Shown here: positions 44,732 to 55,780 of the stretch, piece by piece
Numbering within the stretch: position 1 is the stretch's first letter
How the letters are laid out: each line of letters starts with the position of its first letter
NCBI GenBank assembly: GCA_029255685.2
Contig: CM055313.2
Span: 39,388,079 to 39,452,078 of the forward strand
DNA length: 64,000 nucleotides
Direction of reading: 5' to 3'
DNA from: Silene conica
Taxonomy: Eukaryota; Streptophyta; Magnoliopsida; Caryophyllales; Caryophyllaceae
Notes under the pieces: generated by a model
Told to the model about the DNA's origin: nothing
Seen by the model: only the letters and a program-made list of their open reading frames with translations
The model's database searches: none
Program-made: the position numbers and the translations under genes

Positions 44732-45090
44732 CACTAGTAGAAAAAAGTCTTTTTGAGGCGTCAAAAATAGGGCTATTTGAGGCGTTTTTAGTGTAGAAGC
44801 AAATAAGGGGGCCGCAAATAGAAAATTCTATTTGCGGCGAAAAAAAAACGCCGCAAATCAATAGCTATTTGAGGCGTTTTTATCAAAAAACGCCGCAAAT
44901 AGTGGTGCTTATTTGAGGCGTTTTTTAACAAAAACGCCGCAATAAGGGGGTTCTATTTGAGGCGTTATTCTCCAAAATGCCGCAAATGAGGGGTGTCTTT
45001 TTGAGGCGTTATTCGCCAAAACGCCGCAAATGAGGATTCTTTTTTGACGTGTTTTTGAGGCGTTTTATTTTGAAGCCGCAAATAGATTTT
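44732..45090. repeat. G terminal repeat and subterminal repeat array
   Basis: After the CACTA terminus come about six head-to-head pairs of the form TTTGAGGCGTTTT ... AAAACGCCGCAAAT. The rightward arm reads GAGGCG and the leftward arm reads, as its complement, GCGGCG. Such arrays bind the element's own TNPA-type protein in En/Spm. Confidence 0.8.
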
Positions 45091-45685
45091 ATCGATTTAA
45101 AAATATATTTTAATAATTATTTGGGCCCATTTAATTTGATTCCTGCAATAGCAACAATTTCGATCTACATACCAGATTTCGTCCCACAATTATTACACAA
45201 CTCGGCTTTGCCCAAATAAACCCACCACTAATCATCACCCCTACTGACTGTATTATATCAGTCAGTACATGTAAGTCTGTGATATATACTTACATCAGCA
45301 TCCAAGGACATCACTTACCATCAATGAAGATTTATATTCATTGCATTAGTCTTTGAGTATGGACTGGCCAGAAGCACCAACATGCATTCTTACTAGCTAG
45401 CATTCAACACGATAACCATGCTCAATTGCTACTTAAACAACAGACCCAATGCAACATGTATATATGTCAACCCGAATGCCATTGCATATATATAATAACT
45501 AAATTAAAACCAATTTCATCCAATACATACACTTCAATTCATTATATCTATTAAAACTACCATATATACTAACTATTACCATCAACATTCTTCACAACTA
45601 ACATTAAAAATCCATAAAAAGTCGGGAATGATGTCCTCTAGAATCGTTTAGGTAGAAAGCAAAGTCGGCACATACGAGTTAATCT
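45091..45685. other. G sequence between subterminal repeats and gene end
   Basis: AT-rich DNA with no reading frame that I can support. It probably contains the 3' UTR of the second G gene. Confidence 0.5.
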
Positions 45686-46410
45686 CTAAGTAACACATCG
45701 GCTGGTGAAGTATGTAGCCCACTTGTCCCGCACTTCATTTATCACACCATTCGTGTATGACTCTTTTCCTTGTGATGAGTAGAAAACCTAAATATAACAT
45801 AACACAAGCAAGTTAGCAACCGATTAAATTTCGGTTTAAGAGAGTTCATCAAAAGTCATAAAATCATGGACTTAGAATTTAATAAAAGTAGTAAGTAGTA
45901 GCAGCACTTAACGTTTAGGTAGAAAGCAACTAGGGGCAGGGGTAAAACAAAGGCAAAGGGCTGATTTGAGGCTATAGGGGTATGTATCTAAGCTTGAATG
46001 TTTCACTTCTTCTAGCTTCACTATATATCTAAGCTTATGTTACTCCAGCTGTTCATTACTTTTACAACATAAAACTTGAGCATTGTTCTGGATGAGTAGA
46101 ATGGTTGCGGGATGACTGGTGATGGTGTATTGCAGTGGCTGACGCTACTGATGCTGCAAGAAGGACATCTAATATTGTCCTTACTGAACCTGGTTTGAGT
46201 GTGCAGTTCTGACCAGCAGAGCTATCTTCAAAGGATGAAAAATTATACAGTTTGTACCCCCTATATTCTCTAGATCAGACCAGCACTTACATTCAATCTT
46301 TTGATCTTACTCCTACAACAAACATTCAACTCAACCCCCTTCTTTTCATTTTCCTCATCTTTTACCGTTGAATACGCGATAAGGCTTTGCTGAGTCTAAC
46401 CATAAGAAAG

Positions 46411-46863
46411 ATGGTGGCATACAATAGTTTAGGTGACATAAACCAGCAATATGACAACAATACACATCATAAGTCCACAGGAAGTCTAAAAAGACCAGCA
46501 ACAAAAGCATCTAGTAATACTCAACAGCCTAAGGTGTATAAGGTCAAGCCCATTCATTTCCGGCAGCTTGTTCAAGAGCTTACTGGTGCACAAAAACCCG
46601 ACCCTAGACGCGCTACTCTACAGAGTGTTGCACCACCCCCTCTACTGCTTAACCCTCATCGCCTTCATTTTCAGACTCAGACTCAAACTGAAACTGAAAC
46701 TCAGAATAAGCCCACGGAAAAGCCGTCCGCTACACTGGACTCCAAATCATTTGATAAAAATCAAGGATGGGAAGGCATTAGTGAACTAAACCTATCACCA
46801 AACTTTCAGGCTTGGTTTAACTTTGCTATGTTGAGTCCAGGACCAGCTCCCGTATCTCACTAA
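46411..46863 (+). CDS. VQ-motif protein ORF inside a CACTA intron
   Basis: The frame encodes 150 residues from ATG to TAA. At residues about 50-59 it reads FRQLVQELTG, an exact match to the FxxxVQxLTG signature of plant VQ proteins, preceded by the basic VYKVKPIH. VQ proteins are small, usually intronless cofactors of WRKY transcription factors and MAP-kinase pathways. The rest is low in complexity, with a Thr/Gln/Glu repeat near residues 87-100 and an LSPGPAPVSH end. The ORF lies antisense in the last intron of the second G gene, so it is most simply a host gene or gene copy captured by the transposon. Whether it is expressed cannot be seen. Confidence 0.7.
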   Translation: MVAYNSLGDINQQYDNNTHHKSTGSLKRPATKASSNTQQPKVYKVKPIHFRQLVQELTGAQKPDPRRATLQSVAPPPLLLNPHRLHFQTQTQTETETQNKPTEKPSATLDSKSFDKNQGWEGISELNLSPNFQAWFNFAMLSPGPAPVSH

Positions 46864-46976
46864 TAGCAGAATAAGCAGATGATGGATGATGTAGAAAACA
46901 TACATCCTAGTGTATGTATGGGTAATAACAGACCATACCATGCCAGAGAGGTATAAAAGAAAGAATGTGCAGTAGA

Positions 46977-47001
46977 GGGGAGGGGAGGGGGGGGGGGGGG
47001 G
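46977..47001. repeat. G-tract in CACTA intron
   Basis: A near-continuous G run interrupted by two A residues. It could form a quadruplex. It is accompanied by GGTCTG / CAGACC phrases and GCAGTAG-like repeats. Confidence 0.8.
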
Positions 47002-49005
47002 CGGAAATGGTCTGAAATGGTCTGGTGTAACAGACCAGCAGGGATGTAGCAGTGTAATAGCATCAGAGCTGGCAATAACAGAAGTGGGCAGTAGCAGTAA
47101 GTAGCTGCAGTACATACAGTAGCAGCATCAGACACACAAGGAGTAAGTAGTTGCAGTACATACACACAAGTTGCTGCAGTACATACACCCATATTAAAAT
47201 CTGACTCATGGAAAACAATGGAAGACAATGACACATACCTTCTCCAAATCAGTTATAGTTGTGCAACTCTTCACTATGTCATACATGAAACGCATGACGA
47301 AATAGCCAGACTCCACGCTCCCGTTTTGTTGAGGGCACTAGTACATTGTATTAAAAAAAATGATGATAGTCACAATTGAAATACGAGGTAATGATATAAA
47401 ATGCGCTTAATGTATTTTTGAAAATGTGTCAATCACCTTAATAGATTTCCACAATGGCTCTTTCCTTTTCACCTTTATTTCGCCACCCGACGTTTTGTAC
47501 CTTTTTAAGGAGCTACCATACAAAAAATTAACAAGGTTAGCTGACATACAAAATTTACAAGGTTAGTTGACAAAAATTTTTAAGTGACGCTCATGTAGCT
47601 ACCATTACCTGCCTGAGAACTATCATCTTCATGTATAACTTGCGACCTTCTCTAAGGCCAGCCGAGTCAAACTCATATATGGTATACGTTCGCGGAGAAA
47701 TAGCGAGTAGAACCCAATGCTTACTGCATATAGTAGCAAATTCGAGAACTCAGTAGCAGCAATCGAGTCAGCCAGAACTCTCCTATGCTAGTTAGTGGTA
47801 AAGTACTATAATAGTTTTACCTGTCAATAACTGGGGCCAAGATGAATTCGTGGTTATTGTGAACTGAATTATGAAATACACTAGTAATATACGCAATTGC
47901 AATCTCCGCTTTTTTAATCAGTTTGACATCTGAAGTTGCATCAGGGGACAACCATCCAATCCGAGGTTGAGGAACGACTTTGGCTAGATCATCTCGAAGT
48001 GCCCTGCATGTACATACGGGTGATTAAGTCTATCGATATATTACATAATTCAAAGAAAATTTCAAATAGCTCTAGATAATTTACAGGACCTTATGAATAT
48101 TTGCATGATCGAGATATTAAGCTCACACCCCTCGAGAAATATGCTTAGATCATCTTTGTATACTACCGTCTTTTCATCTGTGTTGTGATAAAATAAATCG
48201 GCATCTAAGCAAATGTCATAAGTCTCTCCATCAATCATTGTACTAAAAAGTACTTTGAGCCATTGCAAGTCCGGACTTAAAGACTCCACTATGGGATCCT
48301 CATCAGCTGGTGCTTTTGTTGGCGTGACCGATAATTTCGTATGGTGTGAGTTGCTTCCCATTACTTCAAGTTGAGAAGCGCGTGTGTCCTGCTCATCCAA
48401 GTCAAGTAATGCACTGACATCAAGAGAAATGCAGGAAAAACTGACCATCCATAAGTTACTGACACCTAGACTTTGTAAAAAGAAAGAAGCATCATTTGTA
48501 CCTCATGTTCAACTCTCACTAACGCAAGTGGCCACAATACAATACTTCCAATCGCATCCTTTAATGTAAAAAGATCATAGGCTGACACCGGAATAGGTAG
48601 TGGAACCGTCTCGAACTCTTCAGGAACAATCGAAACTTTTACCCTTACTTTATCTGATCCAACGTACTCATGATGACATAGATCTCCTGGAAATGCCTTG
48701 CCACGAGCAACTTCATATGTTACTCCGCCCTGAGGGTCATTTAGAAAAAGGCGAAGTGGCGTATCATTCTACATATATAACAATCTGTTAGTTATAGCTT
48801 ACAAGCAAAAGCAAAAAAAAAATTAATAGCATTTAACAGTGCAACAATACTGTGGTTACCTTAATTTCTGGTGTTGAAGACGGTTTTAAATTGTTTACTT
48901 CAGCATGGTCATCAGGTTGCTTGAAGGTGGACATGCCCATTTCTTGCAAAGCCAATGACACACTATTCTTAACCACCAATTGCATCTCACTTTAAAGCTC
49001 CAATC

Positions 49006-50001
49006 TGTTGGGGCTGGTGTCCTTGACAATTAAGTACAATGACTTATTAAATCTCTTTAAGGATCACAAGGGCATACTTTTGTATTATTACCAGTTGATC
49101 CACGTTTATCAATAACGGTTGGCTTGCTAGATAAGTTTGACGTTATTGTCATACGGATGGCGGTGGTCAACTGGTCCCTATACGTCACACCTATAGGACA
49201 CGTTTGAGAGATGTGAAGGTATGAAAATACAGTCACATTTTGCCGGATATGACTAAACGGTTAGTCAGAGGTATTGACTATTAAATTAGTCAATAAGATG
49301 TTGAGAATTACTATTTAATACGGATTAAATAATTTTAGCTAATACGGATTACAAGAATAATTCGTAAATTAAATATAAACGGTTATATTTAATTAAATAT
49401 TATATTCGCGTATTAATATAAACAGTTATATTAATTTAGGTAATTATACAATATCGTATCTTATCAGACCATTATTAATATATCGACTGTATTAATATCT
49501 GATAACATGTTACGATTTATAATCATAAACCCGCGAAATATATTAAAGCTAATTGGGTCGAATCACGAATTAGAATAAGGTAAGAGTGGAAAGCCCACTC
49601 CTACCCAAACTCTAATTTCGGCCGAAATAACTATATAAGGAGGAGGACTCTCCTTATATCAGTTACTCTTGTTGCACTGTAACAGAATTCTCAAGTAAAA
49701 TTAGGGTTTGAGAGCATTCTTCTCCCAAAACCTCAGATCTCACATCTAAAACCTCAAGGGCTCTCCCTATATTGCAAGGCAATTGGAGAGGATTTCTAGC
49801 ACACGCGGCCACGTCTCAGACTAAGTCTTGGGTGCAAGTTATAGGAGGGAATTTGCATTAATTCCTGTTCTTAGGCCTTTTGCGCGAGGACTAAAGGTTG
49901 TATTACTTTTCTCATGTTTTTAATCTTATGACGATATTCACGATTGTATATTTCATTATAATCCTGTAATTTTGGGGTGAATACGCGTTTTATTCCCCAC
50001 A
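49006..50001 (+). repeat. C 5' LTR
   Basis: Termini TGTTGGGG and CCCCACA. A TATA box (TATATAAG) lies at 49632-49639. Confidence 0.95.
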
Positions 50002-51748
50002 AGTGGTATCAGAGCCTTAGGCCATGAAATTTTTACAATTGTGTCTTTCATAAAATCGAAATTTTGAGAAAACCGTGCATCTGCCTAGGCACTCGATCGA
50101 GTCCCTGTGACACTCGATCGAGTGCCCCCGTACCAGGCTGCCGTGCGTGTATTTTTGTGAGAAATCGATCTTGTTTTCGATTATAATTTGCATGTTGTTA
50201 ATTAATCGATATTTTTAGCAATATGTGAATCTTTTGTTGTTGTTTATATTTGATTTACAAGTTTTAAATCCATGTTATAAACACGTTTTAATGTAAAAGT
50301 GCAGCGATTTGCAAATTTTATAAGCCACTCGATCGAGCCATGCTGCACTCGATCGAGTGACCCTGACACTCGATCGAGTGCCCCTGTTACTCGATCGAGT
50401 GCTCTCGTTTCGGGGTATTAATTTTCGAAAATAACTCGTTTTCTTATTTTCACATGGCTTAAAATAATATACTGTATACGGAAATAGTATATTATTTAGT
50501 GAAACGGTTCACCCTCGTTTGATACATATTGTTTTTAAAACAGTTTAAAACAATGGATTATATGTTTATTAAAATTGGTGATTAAAACGGTATAGTCACT
50601 TAATTTTAATTTTAAAAGGTGGTTTGGTATAAATTTATTAATCATAATAACGGTATTATGTCATGTATAAATTGTTTTAGTTGATGCATTTTATTTATCG
50701 TCTTGTGAATGCCTTGAATGCTTTCAATAACGTATTTAATTTTGCAAACGGTTGTAACTTAGTGTGGCCTTAGAAGATTGTGTTACCGTAATGATGGGAC
50801 ACGATCTTGCTTGTAATTTTGAGATCTTGAATCTCCGTTTTGGGTTTTTGCCATGTAATTACTTTTGTATTTAAATTAGAATGTATCTAGGATTACTTTT
50901 GTAATTTAAATTAGTAATTTTGTGAAGACCAAAGACAAGACGGAGACCGGATGCTCACTCCCGCTGCAAGGACCAAGATGAAACATCAAGACAAGCTTCT
51001 AGGGTCCAACGGTGGATTCCAAGTTGTTTTATGTTTATTTTGGTAGGATAGGCCACACTAGGACTTTTATTTACGTTTATTGCATTTATCTTTACGCTTT
51101 CATCGATAATAGCTTGCATCATATTCCGCCTAAAAGCCAAACCACCTATATCATGCCTGAAAACTGACTCATGTAGAGGTCTCGCGTTAGTTTTCTGTGA
51201 CAATGCAGATGTCACATGTCATTTAAAAGCCATCACTTTATTTAATTCATTCACGCATATGCTAGATATTAGTTCACTTAATATGAATAAATAAAAGTTG
51301 ATGGGGTCTTCCTCGTATAACCAAAAAATTGAGATTAGTCTTTATAAATCAGCCTCCCATGAATCCCTTCTTCGTCGGTAGGCATAATATGACCCCTTCT
51401 ACGTCGGGTAAGTGGGAACAGATGATTTATTTTATCTCAACATCATGGTCACTCGATAATATTCCAGTGACTGAGATGGACTAATAAGATAGGATTTACG
51501 GAAATCTATCGACCAAGAGTTCCAACGATTGGAATTAGCCAAACTGTGGGCTTATCAATATACGGAAATTGAGTCTTGGGATCGTTTATATAATTCTTGA
51601 GGGAGATCAATTATATAAATGCATGAGTCTACGAGTTTAAATTCAATTTAATATAGACTTAAATCACAACAATAAGTTGCTTATATGGTTTTGTTTTATC
51701 TTCCTTTTCAGTGTAGAACACGTTCAATAAAACTGCTGTAAAACTAAA
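50002..51748 (+). other. C primer site and leader: palindromes and hairpins
   Basis: TGGTATCAGAGCC lies at 50004-50016. Palindromes ACTCGATCGAGT start at 50091 and 50112, then at 50327, 50347, 50368 and 50389. A 10-bp stem AAGATTGTGT/ACACGATCTT with one G-U pair (50774-50808) encloses ACCGTAATG...GGG. A stem GAGAT/ATCTC with loop CTTGA (50821-50835) follows. No coding sequence precedes the ATG at 51749. Confidence 0.75.
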
Positions 51749-54700
51749 ATGGCTGGTGAAGACCCAATGCCAAGTGCCAAACTAGCACGTGAATCCTGGC
51801 TGAAAGCCTTCATGGACTCCATGAATCAGTCAACTAGACTGAGGAATGATGGGTCAAACTTTTCTGACTGGGAGGCAGCACTACGGAATGCTGCCATTGC
51901 TGACGGAAAGCTTAAGTTCTTAACTGAGCCCATTCCGCCACACCCAGGAACTGGAGCTAGAGCCAACGAAATTCGCGCTCATAGCGATTTCGTTATGGAA
52001 GCGGGTGCGATAAAGAACGTACTCATCTATGCAATGGAATCCAATTTGCAAAGACGCTTCATAACCCATGGTGCAAACAAGATTTTCACCACGCTCACTA
52101 ACGAATTCTCCAAGGCTCCGAGAATCGTTTCTTATGAGCATACCTGTCGCTTCTTTGAGGCGAAACTCCAGAAGGGCCAAGCTGTTAGCCCACATATTCT
52201 CAACATGATTGAGAATATCGAGAAACTGGAGTCCCTAAACTGCAAGATCAGTGAGAACATCATCGTTGATCGCATGCTTCATTCGCTTCATGACGGGTTC
52301 GCCCTCTTTAGGGCCAACTACTACATGAACGACATGAAGAAGACTCCCCATGAGCTCCACTCCCTTCTCGTACAGACTGAGAAGGATCTTAAGTTGAGTG
52401 GGAGTCTTAAGCAGGATGTTCTCATGATCTCCAGTAAGGGGAAAGGTAAAGGGAAGGCTAAAGCTCAGGGCGACCTAGCAGTAGGTAAGCCCAGGTTCAA
52501 GAAACCAGGATTTGCAAAGAGTGGGCCTGGTGAGTCGAGTAACTCACAAGGCAAGACAAAGAGCAAGGATACAAGCATGGAATGTCACCATTGCCACAAG
52601 ACTGGGCATTGGAGGCGCTCCTGCCCCGTGTATCGCGAGGACATTAAGGCAGGCCGTGTTACTCCTGTTGGTATGTCTTCTTCTTCTTTTATTCACATGA
52701 TTGAGATTAACCACGCAAGTTGCGGAACTTGGGTACTTGATACTGGTTGTGGTTCTCATCTATGTAATCATGTGCAGGGCCTCCGAAACCAAGAACCCCT
52801 AATCAAGGGTGAGGTGGACCTGCGTGTCGGGAATGGAGCACGTGTGGCTGCAGTCTCGAAGGGAACATACGTAATCCAGCTTCCAAGTGGATTCGAGTTA
52901 TTTTTATATAACTGTTATTATGTTCCTAGTTTATCCAAAAACATTATTTCAGTTTCTGCACTTGACAAACTCGGATTTTCATTTGTAATAGAGAATAATA
53001 GCTGTATTTTCTCTTTGCACAATATGATTTATGGCAAGGCAGTTTCCATGAATGGAATTTATGTTTTAGATCAAACTACCGAGATATTACATGTGAATAA
53101 TAAAAGAATAAAGGTAGGTGACAAAGATCAAACTTACCTATGGCATTGTCGTATGGGACACATAAATGAGAAACGCGTAAAACAGCTCATACAGAATGGA
53201 GCTATTTCACCCTTTGATTTCGAATCATATGGCACGTGTGAATCATGTCTCATCGGCAAAATGACTCGTATTTCCTTCAAAGGTGTTGGAATGCGCGCTG
53301 CCGACCTATTAGGACTCATACATACGGACGTATGTGGCCCTATGTCGATCAACGCACGAGATGGCTATAGGTATTTCATCACTTTCACGGATGATTTAAG
53401 TAGATATGGCTATGTCTACTTAATGAAGCACAAAAGTGAATCCTTTGACAAGTTCAAAGAATACCAGAATCGGGTACAGAACCAGCTGGGTAGAAAGATT
53501 AAAGCACTACGCTCGGATCGTGGTGGTGAGTATCTTTCACGCGAGTTTGATCAACACCTAAAAGACTGTGGGATCGTACTACAGTTGACTCCACCTGGAA
53601 CACCACAATTAAATGGTGTGTCCGAACGGAGAAATCGAACTTTACTTGATATGGTTCGATCCATGATGAGTCACACCGTTGTGCCTGATTCATTATGGGG
53701 CTATGCTCTTTTGTCAGCCGCTCTAATTCTTAACCGAAGTCCGTCTAAAGCTGTTGACAAGACTCCATTCGAGTTATGGAAGGGAACGGTCCCTAACTTG
53801 TCCTTTATTCGGGTTTGGGGCTGCGAGGCTTATGTCAAGTGGAGACACGAGGATAAGCTCGGCCCGCGATCGGTCAAGACATACTTTATAGGCTATCCAA
53901 AGGGAACGTTTGGTCATTACTTCTACTCGCCTACCGAACAACGTGTTTTTGTTGCGGCTAGTGCGACGTTCTTGGAGAAAGAATTTCTCGAGAACAAGTC
54001 GAGTAATAGAACCTTCGAGTTATCGGAGGTTCAAGAACCAACTACCGAGCAACCATTGGAGGAAACAGTACCTCCAACCGAGGCTGCGGTAGATATCCCT
54101 GAGGAACCTAGGAGATCGGGAAGAGTCTCTATTCCACCGGACAGATACATTGGTATGGTCGAGGAACACGATACAGATGACGTCTTACTCCTAGAGGGTA
54201 ATGAACCCACAACCTATAAAGGTGCCATGACCAGTTCTGACTCAAAGCTATGGCTAGAAGCCATGCAATCCGAGATGGACTCCATGTATGAGAACAACGT
54301 GTGGGATCTTGTGGACCTACCTGCAAAGGTACGTCCCCTTCAATGCAAATGGCTTTACAAAATAAAGCATGCCGTGGAAGGACAACAAGATATCCGTAAG
54401 GCTAGACTAGTTGCTAAAGGTTTCACCCAAGTGCCAGGCTTGCACTACGATGAGATCTTTGCACCCGTAGTCATGCTACGTTCCATTCGGATTATCTTAG
54501 CGATCGCCGCATTTCATGACTATGAAATATGGCAAATGGACGTTAAAACCGCCTTCTTAAACGGTTATTTGGAGGAAGAGTTGTACATGGTACAACCCGA
54601 GGGTTTTATCGATTCAGCACATCCTAAGAAAGTTTGCAAGCTTAAGCGTTCCATCTATGGACTTAAGCAAGCATCGCGGAGTTGGAATCATCGCTTCGAC

Positions 54701-55780
54701 CAAGTGATAAAAGAGAATGGGTTCATTCGATCAGTCGAGGAACCATGTCTCTATATCAAGTCGAGTGGGAGTAAGATTGTATTCCTAGTACTGTATGTCG
54801 ATGACATACTCTTGATTGGGAATGACATACCTCTCTTATCTTCGGTTAAAGCATGGCTGAAAAACCATTTCCAGATGAAAGATCTGGGAGAGGCACAAAG
54901 AATTTTGGGCATCCGTATCTACAGGGATAGATCACGACGGATGTTGTCTCTCAGTCAGGAATCTTATATAGAGAAGATTCTGGAGAGATTCAGCATGACG
55001 AACTCCAAGAAGGGGTTCCTTCCTATGACTCCTGGGCTTCACTTGAGCAAGACTCAAGAAGCTAAGTCAGTGGAAGAGAAAGAGCGCATGAGTCGGATTC
55101 CTTATGCTTCGGCAATAGGATCGATCATGTATGCCATGATATGCACACGTCCAGACGTTGCATATGCATTGAGTATGACAAGTCGATTCCAAGCTCATCC
55201 AGGTGAACAACACTGGATGGCCGTGAAAAACATTCTTAAGTACCTACGGAGGACTAAAGATTGGGGATTGACTTTTGGAGGCGACTCGACGCTCTGCGCC
55301 ACGGGTTACGCAGATGCTAGCTTCCAAACGGATCGAGATGACTCGAAATCTCAGTCTGGATTTGTCTTTACTCTTAATGGCGCTGCTGTCAGCTGGAAAA
55401 GTTCTAAACAGAGTGTTACAGCAGATTCTACGACTGAGTCCGAGTACTATGCCGCCTCAGAAGCAGCTAAGGAAGCAATATGGATGCGTCAATTCTTACA
55501 AGGACTATCAGTAGTGCCTAGTTCGAATGACCCAATCACCGTCTATTGTGACAATAGCGGTGCCATCTTCCAAGCTAAGGAGCATAAGTCTAGCAGCAAG
55601 GCTAGGCATGTACAACGGAAAGCTCATCTAATCCGGGATTACGTGGAGCAAAAGGAGATTTTTATTGAAAAGATCGCTACGGATGACAACATAGCTGATC
55701 CTCTCACAAAAGCATTACCACGTGATAAGCATGAAGGGCACATTCATTCCATGGGAATTGGATGTGTTCCTAAGTTGTAG
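51749..55780 (+). CDS. C gag-pol polyprotein, intact
   Basis: A single frame of 1343 residues. The capsid-type gag covers about 10-230, then a Lys/Gly-rich basic segment, and the CCHC knuckle CHHCHKTGHWRRSC near 278-291. Protease (WVLDTGCGSHLCN) is near 328. The GAG-pre-integrase zinc region begins near 463 (LWHCRMGHINEKRV). Integrase has HTD near 525, SDRGGEY near 590 and the Glu of GVSERRNR near 625. Reverse transcriptase has YVDDILLIGND near 1016. RNase H has GYADASFQTDRDD near 1186, and the protein ends ADPLTKALPRDKHEGH... before the stop. Length and order match autonomous plant copia elements. Lineage (Tork/Ikeros-like) is my best guess. No frameshift separates gag from pol. Confidence 0.95.
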   Translation: MAGEDPMPSAKLARESWLKAFMDSMNQSTRLRNDGSNFSDWEAALRNAAIADGKLKFLTEPIPPHPGTGARANEIRAHSDFVMEAGAIKNVLIYAMESNLQRRFITHGANKIFTTLTNEFSKAPRIVSYEHTCRFFEAKLQKGQAVSPHILNMIENIEKLESLNCKISENIIVDRMLHSLHDGFALFRANYYMNDMKKTPHELHSLLVQTEKDLKLSGSLKQDVLMISSKGKGKGKAKAQGDLAVGKPRFKKPGFAKSGPGESSNSQGKTKSKDTSMECHHCHKTGHWRRSCPVYREDIKAGRVTPVGMSSSSFIHMIEINHASCGTWVLDTGCGSHLCNHVQGLRNQEPLIKGEVDLRVGNGARVAAVSKGTYVIQLPSGFELFLYNCYYVPSLSKNIISVSALDKLGFSFVIENNSCIFSLHNMIYGKAVSMNGIYVLDQTTEILHVNNKRIKVGDKDQTYLWHCRMGHINEKRVKQLIQNGAISPFDFESYGTCESCLIGKMTRISFKGVGMRAADLLGLIHTDVCGPMSINARDGYRYFITFTDDLSRYGYVYLMKHKSESFDKFKEYQNRVQNQLGRKIKALRSDRGGEYLSREFDQHLKDCGIVLQLTPPGTPQLNGVSERRNRTLLDMVRSMMSHTVVPDSLWGYALLSAALILNRSPSKAVDKTPFELWKGTVPNLSFIRVWGCEAYVKWRHEDKLGPRSVKTYFIGYPKGTFGHYFYSPTEQRVFVAASATFLEKEFLENKSSNRTFELSEVQEPTTEQPLEETVPPTEAAVDIPEEPRRSGRVSIPPDRYIGMVEEHDTDDVLLLEGNEPTTYKGAMTSSDSKLWLEAMQSEMDSMYENNVWDLVDLPAKVRPLQCKWLYKIKHAVEGQQDIRKARLVAKGFTQVPGLHYDEIFAPVVMLRSIRIILAIAAFHDYEIWQMDVKTAFLNGYLEEELYMVQPEGFIDSAHPKKVCKLKRSIYGLKQASRSWNHRFDQVIKENGFIRSVEEPCLYIKSSGSKIVFLVLYVDDILLIGNDIPLLSSVKAWLKNHFQMKDLGEAQRILGIRIYRDRSRRMLSLSQESYIEKILERFSMTNSKKGFLPMTPGLHLSKTQEAKSVEEKERMSRIPYASAIGSIMYAMICTRPDVAYALSMTSRFQAHPGEQHWMAVKNILKYLRRTKDWGLTFGGDSTLCATGYADASFQTDRDDSKSQSGFVFTLNGAAVSWKSSKQSVTADSTTESEYYAASEAAKEAIWMRQFLQGLSVVPSSNDPITVYCDNSGAIFQAKEHKSSSKARHVQRKAHLIRDYVEQKEIFIEKIATDDNIADPLTKALPRDKHEGHIHSMGIGCVPKL

